A stretch of 64,000 bases of DNA from Spirometra erinaceieuropaei (taxonomy: Eukaryota > Platyhelminthes > Cestoda > Diphyllobothriidea > Diphyllobothriidae): NCBI GenBank assembly GCA_902702965.1, contig CACRXP010000307.1, forward strand, positions 583,310 through 647,309, given 5' to 3'. The notes beneath the pieces were generated by a model. It had not been told where the DNA came from and did not search any database. It saw only the letters and a program-made list of their open reading frames with translations. This document shows, one piece after another, positions 33,096-44,485 of this stretch; the stretch's first letter is position 1, and each line of letters starts with the position of its first letter. A program made the position numbers and the translations under genes.

Positions 33096-33745
33096 CTGAA
33101 TTGCGATTGCATTGAGCCAATATATCATTGAGCTTATATCCAACAATTTACACTAATTTTAGAGACCTATATAATGCTTGGGTACGATGCAATTTCATAA
33201 ACAATAAACGGTCTTCAAAATCTCATAGATATAAACTGTCTTCAAGGCCAAGTTGATTTTTTCTCAAATATAACGATGGTATTATGCGGTCTTTCTAGTT
33301 TCAGGTTGATACAGCATAAATTAAGACTCACAGATACATAACCATTCCTCGTGTTTTTCATACTCTGAAGACGACGAAGAAGAAAAGACGATTTTATGAA
33401 CCAAGCTTTATACATACTGACGTTCCAATCTTTCTCGTTTCCATCATCAGATTCGTTCGCTGGCTCATCCTGCTGCCCCAGACGTGTTCAGTCTCGCCGC
33501 CTGGCTCGTATTCTGATTTGCCCAAACCATGTCCGTTGGCATGGAATGTTGTAGGTCACTGCTGACTGTTCTGTCAAAGGCTGCGGGCCTTTGGGCCTCA
33601 CGATCTGTTGTCTGATTGTTGAAATCGGTTTATGAAGCACACCAAATGCGCATCAAAACTCTTCGGAGGACTTCACTGTCCAGCCGCAGCCCTTTATAAG
33701 GGGACAAAGTTGCTGATACAACCACTTTGACGACCCAAATACTTA
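33096..33745. other. Spacer between PLE fragments
   Basis: No confident coding motif. Parts around 33,410-33,700 may be further decayed PLE sequence, given the fragments on either side, but I cannot align them by eye. Confidence 0.3.
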
Positions 33746-33749
33746 GGTG

Positions 33750-34085
33750 CTTTGTAAAGAAATGATTTTGCATGGTAGCCCTCCCGGCTTGTGTACCTTT
33801 GGCAGACCGTAGAAGCGTGCCGCCGCGGTGTTACTGGCATTCGCATACATTGCGTCTCTTCCGCTGAGTGTGCCCCTACTCTTTAACTGGCCAACCGTCT
33901 TCTTTTTGTTGTTAACCAGCTTTTTAAACTCGCCGTCAGCCGACAGCGCATCAAGAGTTTCGGCAGTTTAGTCCAGTATTCGGTCTTATTCATGACGACA
34001 GTCGAGCGCCGTATACTTCTTGGAGAACACAGTCGATAGTGTTAATGACCATGTCGGGTGGGATAGAGGTAAAAAAGGATTTTTG
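33750..34085 (-). pseudogene. Penelope-like reverse transcriptase fragments, rearranged (PLE-A)
   Basis: On the - strand the motif ARFYGLPKVHKPG is clear at 33,781-33,825, preceded by STVVMNKTEYWTKLPKLL near 33,960-34,000. Further 5' (34,010-34,085) lies FFTSIPPDMVINTIDC, a palm segment that in a normal PLE comes after YGLPKVHK, not before it. Two truncated copies have therefore been joined near 34,010. Frames are broken. Confidence 0.8.
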
Positions 34086-34535
34086 ACTGCACAATTCGTA
34101 TGCTCCTGTGGGCAGGCTACATTGGTCGTACGGGTCGGTGCTTTTCATATGAATACGAGAATACCTGCCGACATTTCGGAGAAAAAAATAAATGAAGAGC
34201 ATACACAGCCCCGTCCTCGCACTCATGATTGATTCTGGGCTCCGTGTGGTTCCCAACGAAGTCTGCAGCGTGATTAACAACTTCCCACCAACTTATCCTA
34301 AACGACTGGGTCGGCGCTAACTAGGAACTGCAGAAGCAAATGCCATAAGGCTAAAGAGGCCGGTCCTGTGGGCGCAAAAGACCATCTGACGTGGATAATG
34401 ATCAAGTAAGTGTATGCACGTCTCTCCGCTCCCGCCCCCCTCCTCCCCCCTATTGACACGAAGCTTCCTAACCCTTGCTTCCACTTACTGCGTTCTCTCC
34501 CTCCTTCCCCCTCTATTCACATACACGGTTTGTGG
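34077..34535 (+). pseudogene. Penelope-like GIY-YIG fragment with C-rich 3' tail
   Basis: On the + strand FVCSCG and, one frame away, GYIGRTGR (34,090-34,135) are the GIY-YIG signature. An AEANAIRLKRP-like C-terminus follows at about 34,330. The tail at 34,424-34,530 is strongly C-rich, like that after the PLE at 50 kb, so both probably belong to one subfamily. It overlaps, in the opposite orientation, the end of the PLE-A fragment. Confidence 0.7.
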
Positions 34536-34539
34536 GAAA

Positions 34540-35040
34540 ATACGAACCACAATCGTTTCCACTTATAACTCAAACGTCTTATTTTTTTGCCCCGTTCACA
34601 TATAGATGCGCGGGTCCGACGAGAATTTATCGGAACCACGCCTATGCTTGCTAAATGCTATTCTTAATTGCTCTGTGAGCATTTCAGCAACAATACAATA
34701 CGTTTTGTAATGGAAAATTTACAATTATTCTGTCATTTGCCGAATGACGGGTGACACAGCCAGTAACGTAACGTGCTAACATTTATATATCAGCAGCAAT
34801 TATGCCAACAAGAATCAAAACTATCCTTTAATTTTTCGCACATTTATTTAATTGAATATTGAGTAGCTGCGTGGGACGAGTTGAGTACCCTCAATACAGT
34901 GACATGGAAAAAAATAATACTTTGTACCATGCAGGATGTTAACTGTTGTTTCAGTTTTGTTTTAACAAAAAACAACAAGGACAGACCAATGAACGTCTAG
35001 ATGACAATTCGGTCGAGCATTACTTTATGAATCTAAGGCG
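34540..35040. other. No recognisable feature
   Basis: AT-rich spacer without repeat or coding signal that I can identify. Confidence 0.35.
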
Positions 35041-35044
35041 GGTT

Positions 35045-35350
35045 CTCAATTTCTATTACAAATTTAACACGTTCAAAACGTTTTATTTACACTTAAATGC
35101 CGAAATCTAGTTTGGTAGTTGCCGAATCCTAATTTTCTGGGGTCATAAAAAGGCATAGATTAGGAAAACATGTTGAATGACAAACAGTAGAATGTGTGCA
35201 TACTGGCCCAGACGTTAAAAGTTGGAGCAAAAGGAAGTGTCCGGTAATTGGAACTACAATAATGTCGCTGTCAATCGTTCTTCTAACGTCCTTAAACACC
35301 GACTTTACTCCCAAGTCCTTGCGTGCTTAAACGAAATGACAGTTTGCTCA
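35045..35350 (-). repeat. Dispersed repeat, inverted copy of the 2.9-3.3 kb block
   Basis: The reverse complement of this stretch carries the family landmarks: GACACTTCCTTTT (from AAAAGGAAGTGTCCGG), AATTACCGG, then the AAGAA..GATTGACAG block. The 130-codon plus-strand frame beginning at 35,222 starts inside it and is therefore repeat-derived at least in its 5' half. Confidence 0.55.
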
Positions 35351-38300
35351 GATCCTATCAGTGTCCAGAATGAGAGTGCTACCAGGCATAAAATTTACCG
35401 CAAGAAAATGTCAAATGCACAATTGAACAAACAAATGTGCCATGAACTGAGAGGGACAGAATTTTCTACAACCGCCTGCTTACTCAGAATGCTAACTGAT
35501 GTGCATATATACAACCAGGGCGTAAAAAAATTGACTACTGGAAAAATTGAGGTTGATTGGAGAAAATCCGTTTTGTCAAGAGTGCTCCATATCAAAACAC
35601 TCATCTGTGCATAAAAAGTATAACAAGTGACTCCCACTTTACAAGTCCGTCTAATTATTGCGTCCTGTATATATTCTTATTAGAAATATATCGCTATGCA
35701 TTATCCGCTGCTCGGCAATCCATTCTGTTAAGTAGTGCATATCTTCGGCGCCGTTCACATTTAAGGCTGAACACAAATTTTCATGTTCCTCGGAAGTCCA
35801 AACTGTGGTTAGTTTTTCCAATGTGAATCGCGAGTTGAGTTGGGGTCTAGTCTCCTAGTTGGTAGATTGCGCGCGTGTAGGTGGGTCACCAATTACTGTC
35901 GGGCATCTCAAGGAACGAGCGTCTCACATTTGAGGCTTGGTACCCAGATGCCAAGTCCATTAACAGGCATCTAGACCTTCCTGTAGCCTATAAAATTCCC
36001 ACGACGCTACATACGCCATGACTAGGACAAGACGGTCATGTGGAGCTTAACAATGCGGGACAAACACGGGCAGTCGACTAATTTACCCAAAATGGAGGCA
36101 CAGGTGCAACTGACCCTCGATGGAGGTCGCCTACATTCACAAACAACGATTAATAGGCAAAGGCAGCGAAAACACAAAAAATCGTTTGGTTCAAGGTCAA
36201 TTAATTGAGCCGTTTGTTGAAAATTCTAGTCAATTTTTCGCATAAAAAAACTTTATAGTGGAGAGCCGAATAAGTTCTACGAAATTCCGGTACTGTATTC
36301 CACTGATCCGGTGAGCTTTTCATAATTTTTTGAAGTATCGACCCGGATCTGTTACATTTGCTTAGCCGAACGCGTTGGACTGTCGGTGGCGGATGTAGAC
36401 CACTCTAAATTGGCTCGAAACTGTCTAGCTATTGTCTGTGAGTCAGGACCAAGTGGTGGACAGAGTATTGTGTGAATTTCTTAACATCTGTTTTAGGATA
36501 TCTTCTTCAGGCCTGGGCTAATTATAGTTAATTGCTTCTGTACAGGATGAATTACCAAAAACTGATTGGGTTTTCAGTTCTTGAACGCCAGGAGTGCTAA
36601 AAGTGACTTCCCTGCGTTAATTAGCCACTGGCTACTATGATGCCAGAGTAATGTTCATGTGTCTACCTCGATGCAGACTAAAATTATTGGTTTATTGATT
36701 TTTCGGAAGGCCATAAGACCAAGAGTTGTCTGGAGCTATCTACTCCAGACGTTCTAATTACCTAGTATTTCGATTATTGGTATTCCTTATTTTCATGATA
36801 TTATAGTTCTTCCAGTCTCAGCGCAATTTTCAATAATTCCTCGTAGGTTTCGGGGTTGGCCCTCTTTTTCCACTATCTCAACTCTCGTTGCGTTGCCGCT
36901 TATTGCAACTTATGCGGACATCGTTAAACGAACATAAAAGATGGGCAGTATGGGCTGATGATGCCCAATTGCCAGATGTATTTAACCTTAAATGCCATCC
37001 AAAATCTAATCCTTTCACTTTTGTGAACATAGGTCATGCTTCTATTTGAAGCATGACTTGTCTTTTAGTGTTGTTTTTTTCTCTTTGAAATCCACCAGCA
37101 CGGTCCATGCAAACATTTGACACTTAATAACAACGTCATACAATCTGTAGCATTCTTCGGCAACGATATGGAGATGAACCCTACTTAACTGTCAGTAGAG
37201 TGGGGATAATGTCATATGGGGTTTTAGCTTGGCATGCATTAGCCGGTTGTTGCAGAAATTACGACACCAACAACCCTTAACTATAAATTACGTATGACAC
37301 GATCTACAGTCTATTGACAGCTATGTGGGTGCCTACCCTATACCGTTGCCTATTCTTTTATCCCGTAATAAAAAAACGGTCATTATCACATCGTACTGTG
37401 ACATAAGTTGAAAAGCAGACTGTGGCTCGCAAGAGAAAACAAAATCAACGGCTATGATGCAATTAGCTGACACTGCCAACTCCAAAACTTGAACTTCATC
37501 TACGGACGCACATGCATTTTGTTCATAGAACATAAGATGTAACATCCAGTAAAAGCTACTGGAAAATGGAAGGCTCATCAAGACAGATGCCTATTACAAA
37601 CTTGTAGATCTTATACGGGAAAGAACCACATTCGAAGTGTCCTGCACTAGTAAAGGGATAATTTGTTATTATCGAGGATGTTAGCAAAAGGTCACGCGCT
37701 GCAAAACACTCAGGAAAAGACAAGATCGTTACGATGCGAGGCTTGCACTAATAAACTTGATTTAGTTTCTACGGCTTTTACCTTTTCCGCTCACTAGAAC
37801 ACTTTATAGGAGACAAAACATTCAGTTGCAAAAATGAGGCTGAAAAAGCATTTTACATTCGTTCCCGAAAGAATTGTAGATTTTGTAAAACGCGGCATCA
37901 AAATATTACCACTTCGTCTTGCTTTTTTCACAAAAAGGATTGAATACGTTCTTGACTAAAACTACTGATGCAAACGTCGTTTATTTTCGATTTCATAACC
38001 TTGTCGTGAAACAAAGCTACTTTCCGGAAATAGTGCATTTGCGTGAGATAATTCAAAGTTAGCATCCACGATGCTAATGCATGCAACTAAAGGACCATAT
38101 GATTGCAAATTAACGTTTTTACATCTTTTTCTTGAATTTTTTTATAATTTGCTTCATTTAGTGCTCCGAACCTCTGGACAATGAAAACTGTTTTATCTCT
38201 GTAAAAGATCTCTTACATGCGATACTAAACCTTAGGCAAAAGTGCCACGCATTACATGAAACAGGAAGACGAATTGCCTGTTGTTATTAATGTAAGAGTA

Positions 38301-38700
38301 CAGAGCATAATTAAATCAGTAATGAGTGTTTGAAGGTATACTATTCGGTCCCACGTCAAGGATGCAAATATGTCAGCGGGATTCAAATGTAAAGTAAACC
38401 AGCGTAAATGTGCATTTTTCATAGATTTGCACCCGCGACCTTTGATGTCAGTAGATGCTCACTTCGACGGCGAAAACGTCTGCAACCAAACAGAGTGAGT
38501 TCCGGCACAGATCTTACACATCTCTTTTGGGCTAAGTGTGAAAAATGTTTCTGAACAAGTGATTTTTATCGCCTCCTTTACACTGTCACTCTAGCCTGGG
38601 CCGTCAAAATTTCATCTATCAATATCCTAGTGCTGCCGTGCTAGCAACCAATGGCGGGTTTAGCAGCGGTTTTATCGAATGACCGATCAGGGGAATATTC
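35351..38700. other. Long intergenic stretch, no gene or repeat recognised
   Basis: 3.3 kb of mostly AT-rich DNA upstream of the secreted-protein gene. There are only short open frames, no splice-bounded exon that I could support, and no match to the repeat families found elsewhere. Enhancers for the downstream gene could lie here, but nothing shows it. Confidence 0.35.
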
Positions 38701-38710
38701 CTTACAAAGA

Positions 38711-38716
38711 TATAAA
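38711..38716 (+). promoter_or_regulatory. TATA-box-like TATAAA upstream of the secreted-protein gene
   Basis: TATAAATTGAGCG lies 272 bp before the proposed ATG at 38,988. It is the best core-promoter candidate in the 300 bp upstream, but TATA-like words are common in AT-rich DNA. Confidence 0.3.
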
Positions 38717-38987
38717 TTGAGCGTTGATTTCACAGTTTAACATGTTGCTCCCAAGGCAGGCCCAGATGAAACTTCCCTCGCCGATGATACTACGAGCTGC
38801 CTACGTTTGGTTGGTTGTCGCTGTCGGTGCGTTCGTTATTTACATAAGAACTTTGAATATATTGTTGTAAACAGTTATTCGATATTTGCGGAATCACGTG
38901 AGCATAGTGGTATATTAATATTGCCTCTGGACATATTTAATGCTGTTGAAATTGCCAACGATTATCTGCTAAAAACCAACACTTCAA

Positions 38988-40114
38988 ATGACAGTTCTCA
39001 CTTGCAACATGTTAATCATGATTTTAGTTTGCGCGCAGTCAACCCCAAGCAATAACATATGCAAAGGAGAACACACGGGATGCGTGACAGTGAACTACGG
39101 ACATGGAGACAAAACGCAGGGCCGTCAATGCCTGGACGCCTGTACGAACAAACCAGGTTTGTTCATTCTCGGCATATTTGCTCCAACCGCATGTCACCTT
39201 CACTTGCAAACGCTTTGCTTAATCCCTAATTATCTTGACATCCTGCGTCAACGTTAAACCTCTGCTTTTTCTCCAGATAATCTGACCGAAAAAACCACTG
39301 CATACCTCTGCGCAACGCCCGACGGGGCTTGCAGTGCATACGAAGTACGTGGACGGATAGGGTACGGTAAAAACTTCGAAAGACACATTATGTGCGTTCA
39401 GGCGTGTGAATTCGTTGGAAAAGGTGATTTTCTCACAAAACCCCCTTAAGCATGTGTTTTCGTTTTATTGACTCAAGGAACACTGCTCTGCGATTTAAAT
39501 AACTGGTTGTACTTAAACGAACCACAATGCCTCTTATAATAACAATGATTTACTTTTAGTGGAAAGCAGTTCGATAATTTCGTTTGAACTCTGCAGGGGA
39601 ATGAAGGAAAAGTGCATTCAGATTGAGAGAAGAAATGGGAATTTCAATGACTTCAGAAGATGCATTTCCGAGTGTGATGGCTGGGCAATACGTAAGCAGA
39701 TGTCATCTTTTGTTGATGAGATAAATTACCCTTTTCTGCCATTGCTGCACATAAGGCGTCTTTATTATTTTTTTAGCGGAAAACACCCATGAGCGAACAG
39801 CACATCTCTGTCTCAAGGACGGCGACTGTCAGAAACGCAGTTACTTCCTTAAACCGAAGGACGCTCGTGTATTCGCCGGTCTGACTTCCTGTTTGCAAAC
39901 GTGCATGTCAGGTAATAGTTGAACGCCCTTTTTATTGTCTAATGTCTTAAGATGTACGCACCATATTAGTTCATTTATAAGAGCATGCGCGTATAAATTT
40001 TAGATAAAAGACTACTCAAAATCGATTATCGATATCTGAAATCGGGTGATATATTTTACAGGTTTATGTTCGTCTGATGCAAACGAAATGCTCACAACTA
40101 ACTGGATATGCTAA
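38988..40114 (+). CDS. Secreted protein with four repeated 4-cysteine modules (exons 1-5, short form)
   Basis: I do not recognise the family. Five exons were built from splice sites: 38,988-39,156, 39,277-39,423, 39,560-39,691, 39,777-39,911 and 40,062-40,114. All introns are GT-AG and phase 1, and exon lengths are 169, 147, 132, 135 and 53. The product is 211 residues. The start MTVLTCNMLIMILVCAQS is a signal peptide, so the protein should be secreted or enter the secretory path. Each of exons 1-4 ends one module: C-x6-C-x15-C-x3-C, C-x6-C-x20-C-x3-C, C-x6-C-x15-C-x3-C and C-x5-C-x20-C-x3-C. Exon 5 adds GLCSSDANEMLTTNWIC and a stop. One module per exon with symmetric phase-1 introns is the mark of exon duplication in extracellular proteins. 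Exon 4 could instead splice to 42,100 in the same phase. Confidence 0.75.
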
Positions 40115-40485
40115 TAGAGTCAAATCTATCATTTCGTGATTCGTATTCAAAGATTGCAAACTGTGGCTTACGAATACGTACCCGCTCGTCCTAATAGTTG
40201 GCTAACACACACATGCAATAGCGCAAATAACCGGGCTTAATTTATACACAGTTATACTCAACGCGCATCGAGGCAGCTGCTTGTACTGCCTTAAAAGTGC
40301 GAAGGTAAAACCGTTAACAAGTGCTTATTTGTACTACGTGCAGAATGATGCATAGATTAAAACATTCTACATATAACCGCTAATACATTTAATTAAGAAT
40401 TTTAAATTACATCGGCAAGACTGTTGTTTTCTTGCTTATGACAATTTATATTTTATTATAACCAACGACTATAAGCAAAAATGTT

Positions 40486-40901
40486 GGCCAGATCGCAGTT
40501 GGTAGCCGGGAATGGGGAAGAGGACAACGACTTTAACCCTAATCCTTACCCTAACCCCAAAACTAACTCTAACCCTAACCTCAACCTTAAACGTTAACGG
40601 TTAACCCTAACGGCAACGAAATCGTTAACGTAATTGTAGCCCTTAGTCATAGCCGTAAGTAGAAAACCTAACCGTAATATTGAAAACACGATCGTTCGCT
40701 CAAACCCTAACCGTAACCCGAAAACCTAAGCCTAAAGGCATAACCCTAACCCAAAAATCGAAAGTCATTGACCGGTACCCTAATCTTAACCTCAAACGTA
40801 AAAGAGTCAGATGTGATTATGAAGCCCCACAGAATAGCCCCAGCAAACAAACATCCCCGCCACCTGTAACACGGGACCTGGCTACCAACTGCGATCTAGC
40901 C
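40486..40901 (+). mobile_element. Telomere-like MITE, copy 2 (416 bp), intronic
   Basis: Inverted ends GGCCAGATCGCAGTTGG and its complement GCGATCTAGCC. The flanks AAAATGTT and AAAATATC match at 6 of 8 positions. The interior is packed with CCCTAA/CCTAAC-like words, so it is oriented opposite to copy 1. It lies between exons 5 and 6 of the secreted-protein gene model. Confidence 0.85.
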
Positions 40902-42099
40902 AAAATATCTTCAAAAAATATGATCAAGTTCGTAACATTTATACACTTTGAAGAGACATATGAAGTGACAAATAGAGCGGAAAAGACATTTAAATTTGCT
41001 TTACCAGTAAAGTATTGATTTGAATTTCCTGACGCTAATATTTAGCCTAGTTCATGCTGCAAGTTTTAACCCAGTCCTTTTTATTCTCAATATCGAAATT
41101 TTCAAAAAGGTGAGATTAATTTATATTCAGAAATGATTATCCGTTCACGTGGCAAACTTTTTTATAATCCGCTTAAAACGTAACTTGCAGTCGTCTGGAT
41201 ATTGCGTTAAAAAAACGAGACGACTATGAAAGTACCGGATGCATTTTGTAAATGCAACCGAATGCCAAAACGGGACCCCGATAAATGCTACACTTACTAA
41301 TTATCGACAGGCCACAATTTTAACAATAGTAATGTCATATATATTTAATCAAGTTCGAGGTGCGTTTTATGTTTTCTAAGGATATTTTACTGTTGGTCAT
41401 TAAACAGTGTAAACATCAACGCATTACCCTTGCTTAATTTAAAGGATGACTGGAACTCGCACGAAACTTTTAATCGATATACGGAAGGGGCAATTATATA
41501 AAGTAGCCATTCATCAATTCGAAATCAACTTGACACATCTGTTAAAAGCAGGGTGAAAATTAAACACATACAATCAGTTATAATGTCGGATTGGTATAAT
41601 TGAAGCAAGTGTAACCAATTTTTGAAAGGTATCGAATGGCTGCTAAGGTCATAGACGCAGATGTCATAAGTGACTTAAATATGTAGATTCCTATTAAAGC
41701 ACACATAATACATGCTTGACTGATTACTAAGATATCGTTGTTGTAGGAGCGCAAGATCTAACTGTTTAATAGCACAAATTTTCAGTAGAACGAATGAATG
41801 CCTGAAATTTACACGAAAACAATGAGAGATAAAGCAAAGGGGCATGGCCGGATAACTAATTTTCGTCATTCAAAATTCAAATTGCATGCCTCATCAGCTA
41901 AAAAAGAGTGAAGACTACGAACTTCATAAAGTCAGTTTCTATGTCTGAGCATATACGTAGCGCATATGTATAAAGCTTCATATGGCGAATTGTGAATATT
42001 GAATTCACGCAGACATCTACCATGCGTGAATGAATTATGCGAGTTCATTTAAAAACAGTTGTTATTGTAAATGAACTGAATTCCCCTGTTTCGGTTTAG
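40902..42099. other. Intron or intergenic, no feature recognised
   Basis: AT-rich. I searched for a first exon with a signal peptide for the downstream exons and found none. This favours reading the downstream exons as a continuation of the gene starting at 38,988. Confidence 0.4.
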
Positions 42100-44206
42100 C
42101 AAACCCTATTGCACCAATCACAAAGGCATCCAACGGACTTGAAGATAACTTGGTCACATCAACGGAGAAATGCGTCTCGATTGTTGCATACCTACCAGAA
42201 AAAGTGACGGTAAGTTACCTTTCCTACTGAACCATACGAAAGCAGATTGATGCATATAATGATATTTAAAATGCGAAGAATTGCGATATTTATTTTTTTT
42301 AAATATACATTTGCGACAGACAGTGTCAAAAATAATGCTGCATATGACTACACAACTCAGTAAGCATTGCTTTGGTTTACTGAAAATGATTAGAGCAATG
42401 TTGTAGAGGAAGTCTAAATGCCCATCCATCTACAGCGCTGCACGATGCAACCAAATACTCATATTATTTGCCAAATAAATATATTCTGCTTTCAGCACAT
42501 CAATGTGGATTCACGTGCTCTGGACTGCGACGGAAGGAAATGTCGAGCCATTAATGACGACTACATTTCCGTGAACTACAAACAGGAGAAAGGTAGGAAA
42601 CATGTTAAAGTCTGGTACTCATATATATGCGATCATGGGAGAGGAGTCTGGTGATCATTGTAGTGTGTTAGATGTAGACTGTTTTTGGGTACGCCAAAAT
42701 CGGCATTTAAGTCCACGTCGGTTTAAACCGTGAAAGCATTTAATATTTATGGTTATAATGATGCCGTCTGCATTCGTTTGAATAAGTAAATCAATTCACG
42801 ACTGAAAATTCGGACTTTAATAAAATGTCATCGCGACTCACTTAATGCACACGAATTGACTGCATCACTGTGTGTTATACTATTATGCTAAACTGTTCAT
42901 CAGAATTGTAAAATGGGCACTACTCAACCATTATAACATTTGTCAGTTAGAATTATAGACAAGTAATTGCTGTGGACATATGAATAAAATAGTCGTTTTA
43001 CGGTGCAATTTGCAAGCTATTAATTTTTGGTCAAATTGACGGCTTTAATGATGATCCCAGATTCAGCATGCAATCGGCCAAAATAACCTAGCCACTTAAT
43101 AAATGACTCCATTTTGTTAACTTTCAGTGGGAAGCCATTATCTGGCGGAGGCCAACCTTTGCAGATACGACACGATCTTTAGAATTGCTTGGGAGGTCGA
43201 AGGCATGCATGTGAGGAATAGGCTAGCACGCATCACACAGTTTCTTGTGCCCAATGGAGACTGGTTGGCAACCAGAATCGGTAAGCCGACGTTTTAGTAG
43301 GCCAAGACATTTGAAATCTAAGCGTCCATAAACTGGAATCTGACATCTCCAATTCGCTTTGCATTTTAGGCTGCATTCAGCCCCAGTACGCGTTACCGCT
43401 AATACGAAATATCACGGAAGGTTCGAAAGCTGAATTCCAATGCGCCATATCCAAAAAGAACTGTTACCCCGATGAAGGTGTACGTGCAGGTCAATAGCTA
43501 ATTGATTCCCTTAAATTGATAGCTAAGCACACTCACGCCCACCCTTTTGTCTCCAGGTTGTAATTTTCGACCAGAATCGAGTCTTCTGTGAATACAACAA
43601 TGCTGTCCGCACATGCGGTAAGAGTTTTATCACTGAGAATATTGTCCTTCATAAGACGACTATTAACATTTTATAATTCACCCCGAGAGTAGTGAGTAAA
43701 TAAAGCAATTTCACTGATCTTTTGTAGAAAGAAGAGAGCTGGATGATGATATTGTCATTTTTACAACCCCGATTGTCAAGACGGAGCCAAACAAACATTT
43801 TCCGGAACAGTATGTCTTTTGCAACACTGAGGAGCACGACTTGTCCATTCAATTCAATTGGATCACTGGTGGGTCATCGTTAAACGCAAAGTGGCGATAG
43901 CTTCGAACAATGTGTCACTTGATATTTTGCAACCATCACAACAGTGCAGTTTTGAGGATTGAAACGCTAACGCCATTATTAACTAAGTAGCTTTTTGTAG
44001 ATTGATTCTAATGTATGTGTAAAGCAGTATAAGGAAGGTCCGCAGTGTATGGCCAAGTTTGTTTTCCTAGTTGAAGATTGACAAGGCAAATATGGAGTAG
44101 ATTTGATATTAATTACAGTTGGCCATGCTAGAAGCATCTTAATTGTTTATCAATATACTGGTTTATAGATGCAGCTTCGGCATGTATATACACGGCGTTT
44201 GGTTGA
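42100..44206 (+). CDS. Secreted/extracellular protein exons, probably the 3' half of the upstream gene
   Basis: Seven splice-bounded exons: 42,100-42,209, 42,496-42,592, 43,128-43,280, 43,370-43,477, 43,528-43,617 (or 43,557-43,617), 43,728-43,868 and 44,169-44,206, ending in TGA. The first starts with two bases of a codon, exactly what exon 4 (ending at 39,911, phase 1) needs. Joined to exons 1-4 the coding total is 1,320 bases, a whole number of codons (439 residues plus stop). Visible features are a C-x4-C pair in LDCDGRKC, then RNITEGSKAEFQC and, later, VFCNTEEHDLSIQFNW. The last two are faintly immunoglobulin-like (Cys followed by Trp about 13 residues on), but this is not a confident domain call. 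The fifth exon has an acceptor problem, described in the findings. A separate gene with a missed first exon is the alternative. Confidence 0.6.
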
Positions 44207-44485
44207 TGTGCACACAAGCATCAGCGCTAACTTCTTCCTGAGCATAGACAGCTTCAAAGCGGACTGAAATACCTGTCTATTCTAGAAAGAAACCGGTAGT
44301 CAAAACAAGGGATACAAATTACGCGGGGAATTTATCACCGCAACGGCCTTCGTGTGTTTTGATAAATACCTAACCTACTCAATTGTCGCACTCCAAATTT
44401 TGTCGAAAGATAATATGTTAATTTAATTATTGTACGCGATTTTTTATCTCTGGTACCCAGTGACGTTTGTGTTCGTTTTTTACCG

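Noticed and set aside
35222..35614. 130-codon plus-strand frame
   Set aside because: Its 5' half is an inverted copy of the dispersed repeat at 2.9, 6.2 and 29.8 kb, and no motif, signal or splice structure is seen; a chance frame is likelier.
38807..39055. 82-codon frame overlapping exon 1 of the secreted-protein gene
   Set aside because: It lies in another frame, has no signal peptide or donor at a sensible place, and exon 1 from 38,988 explains the region better.
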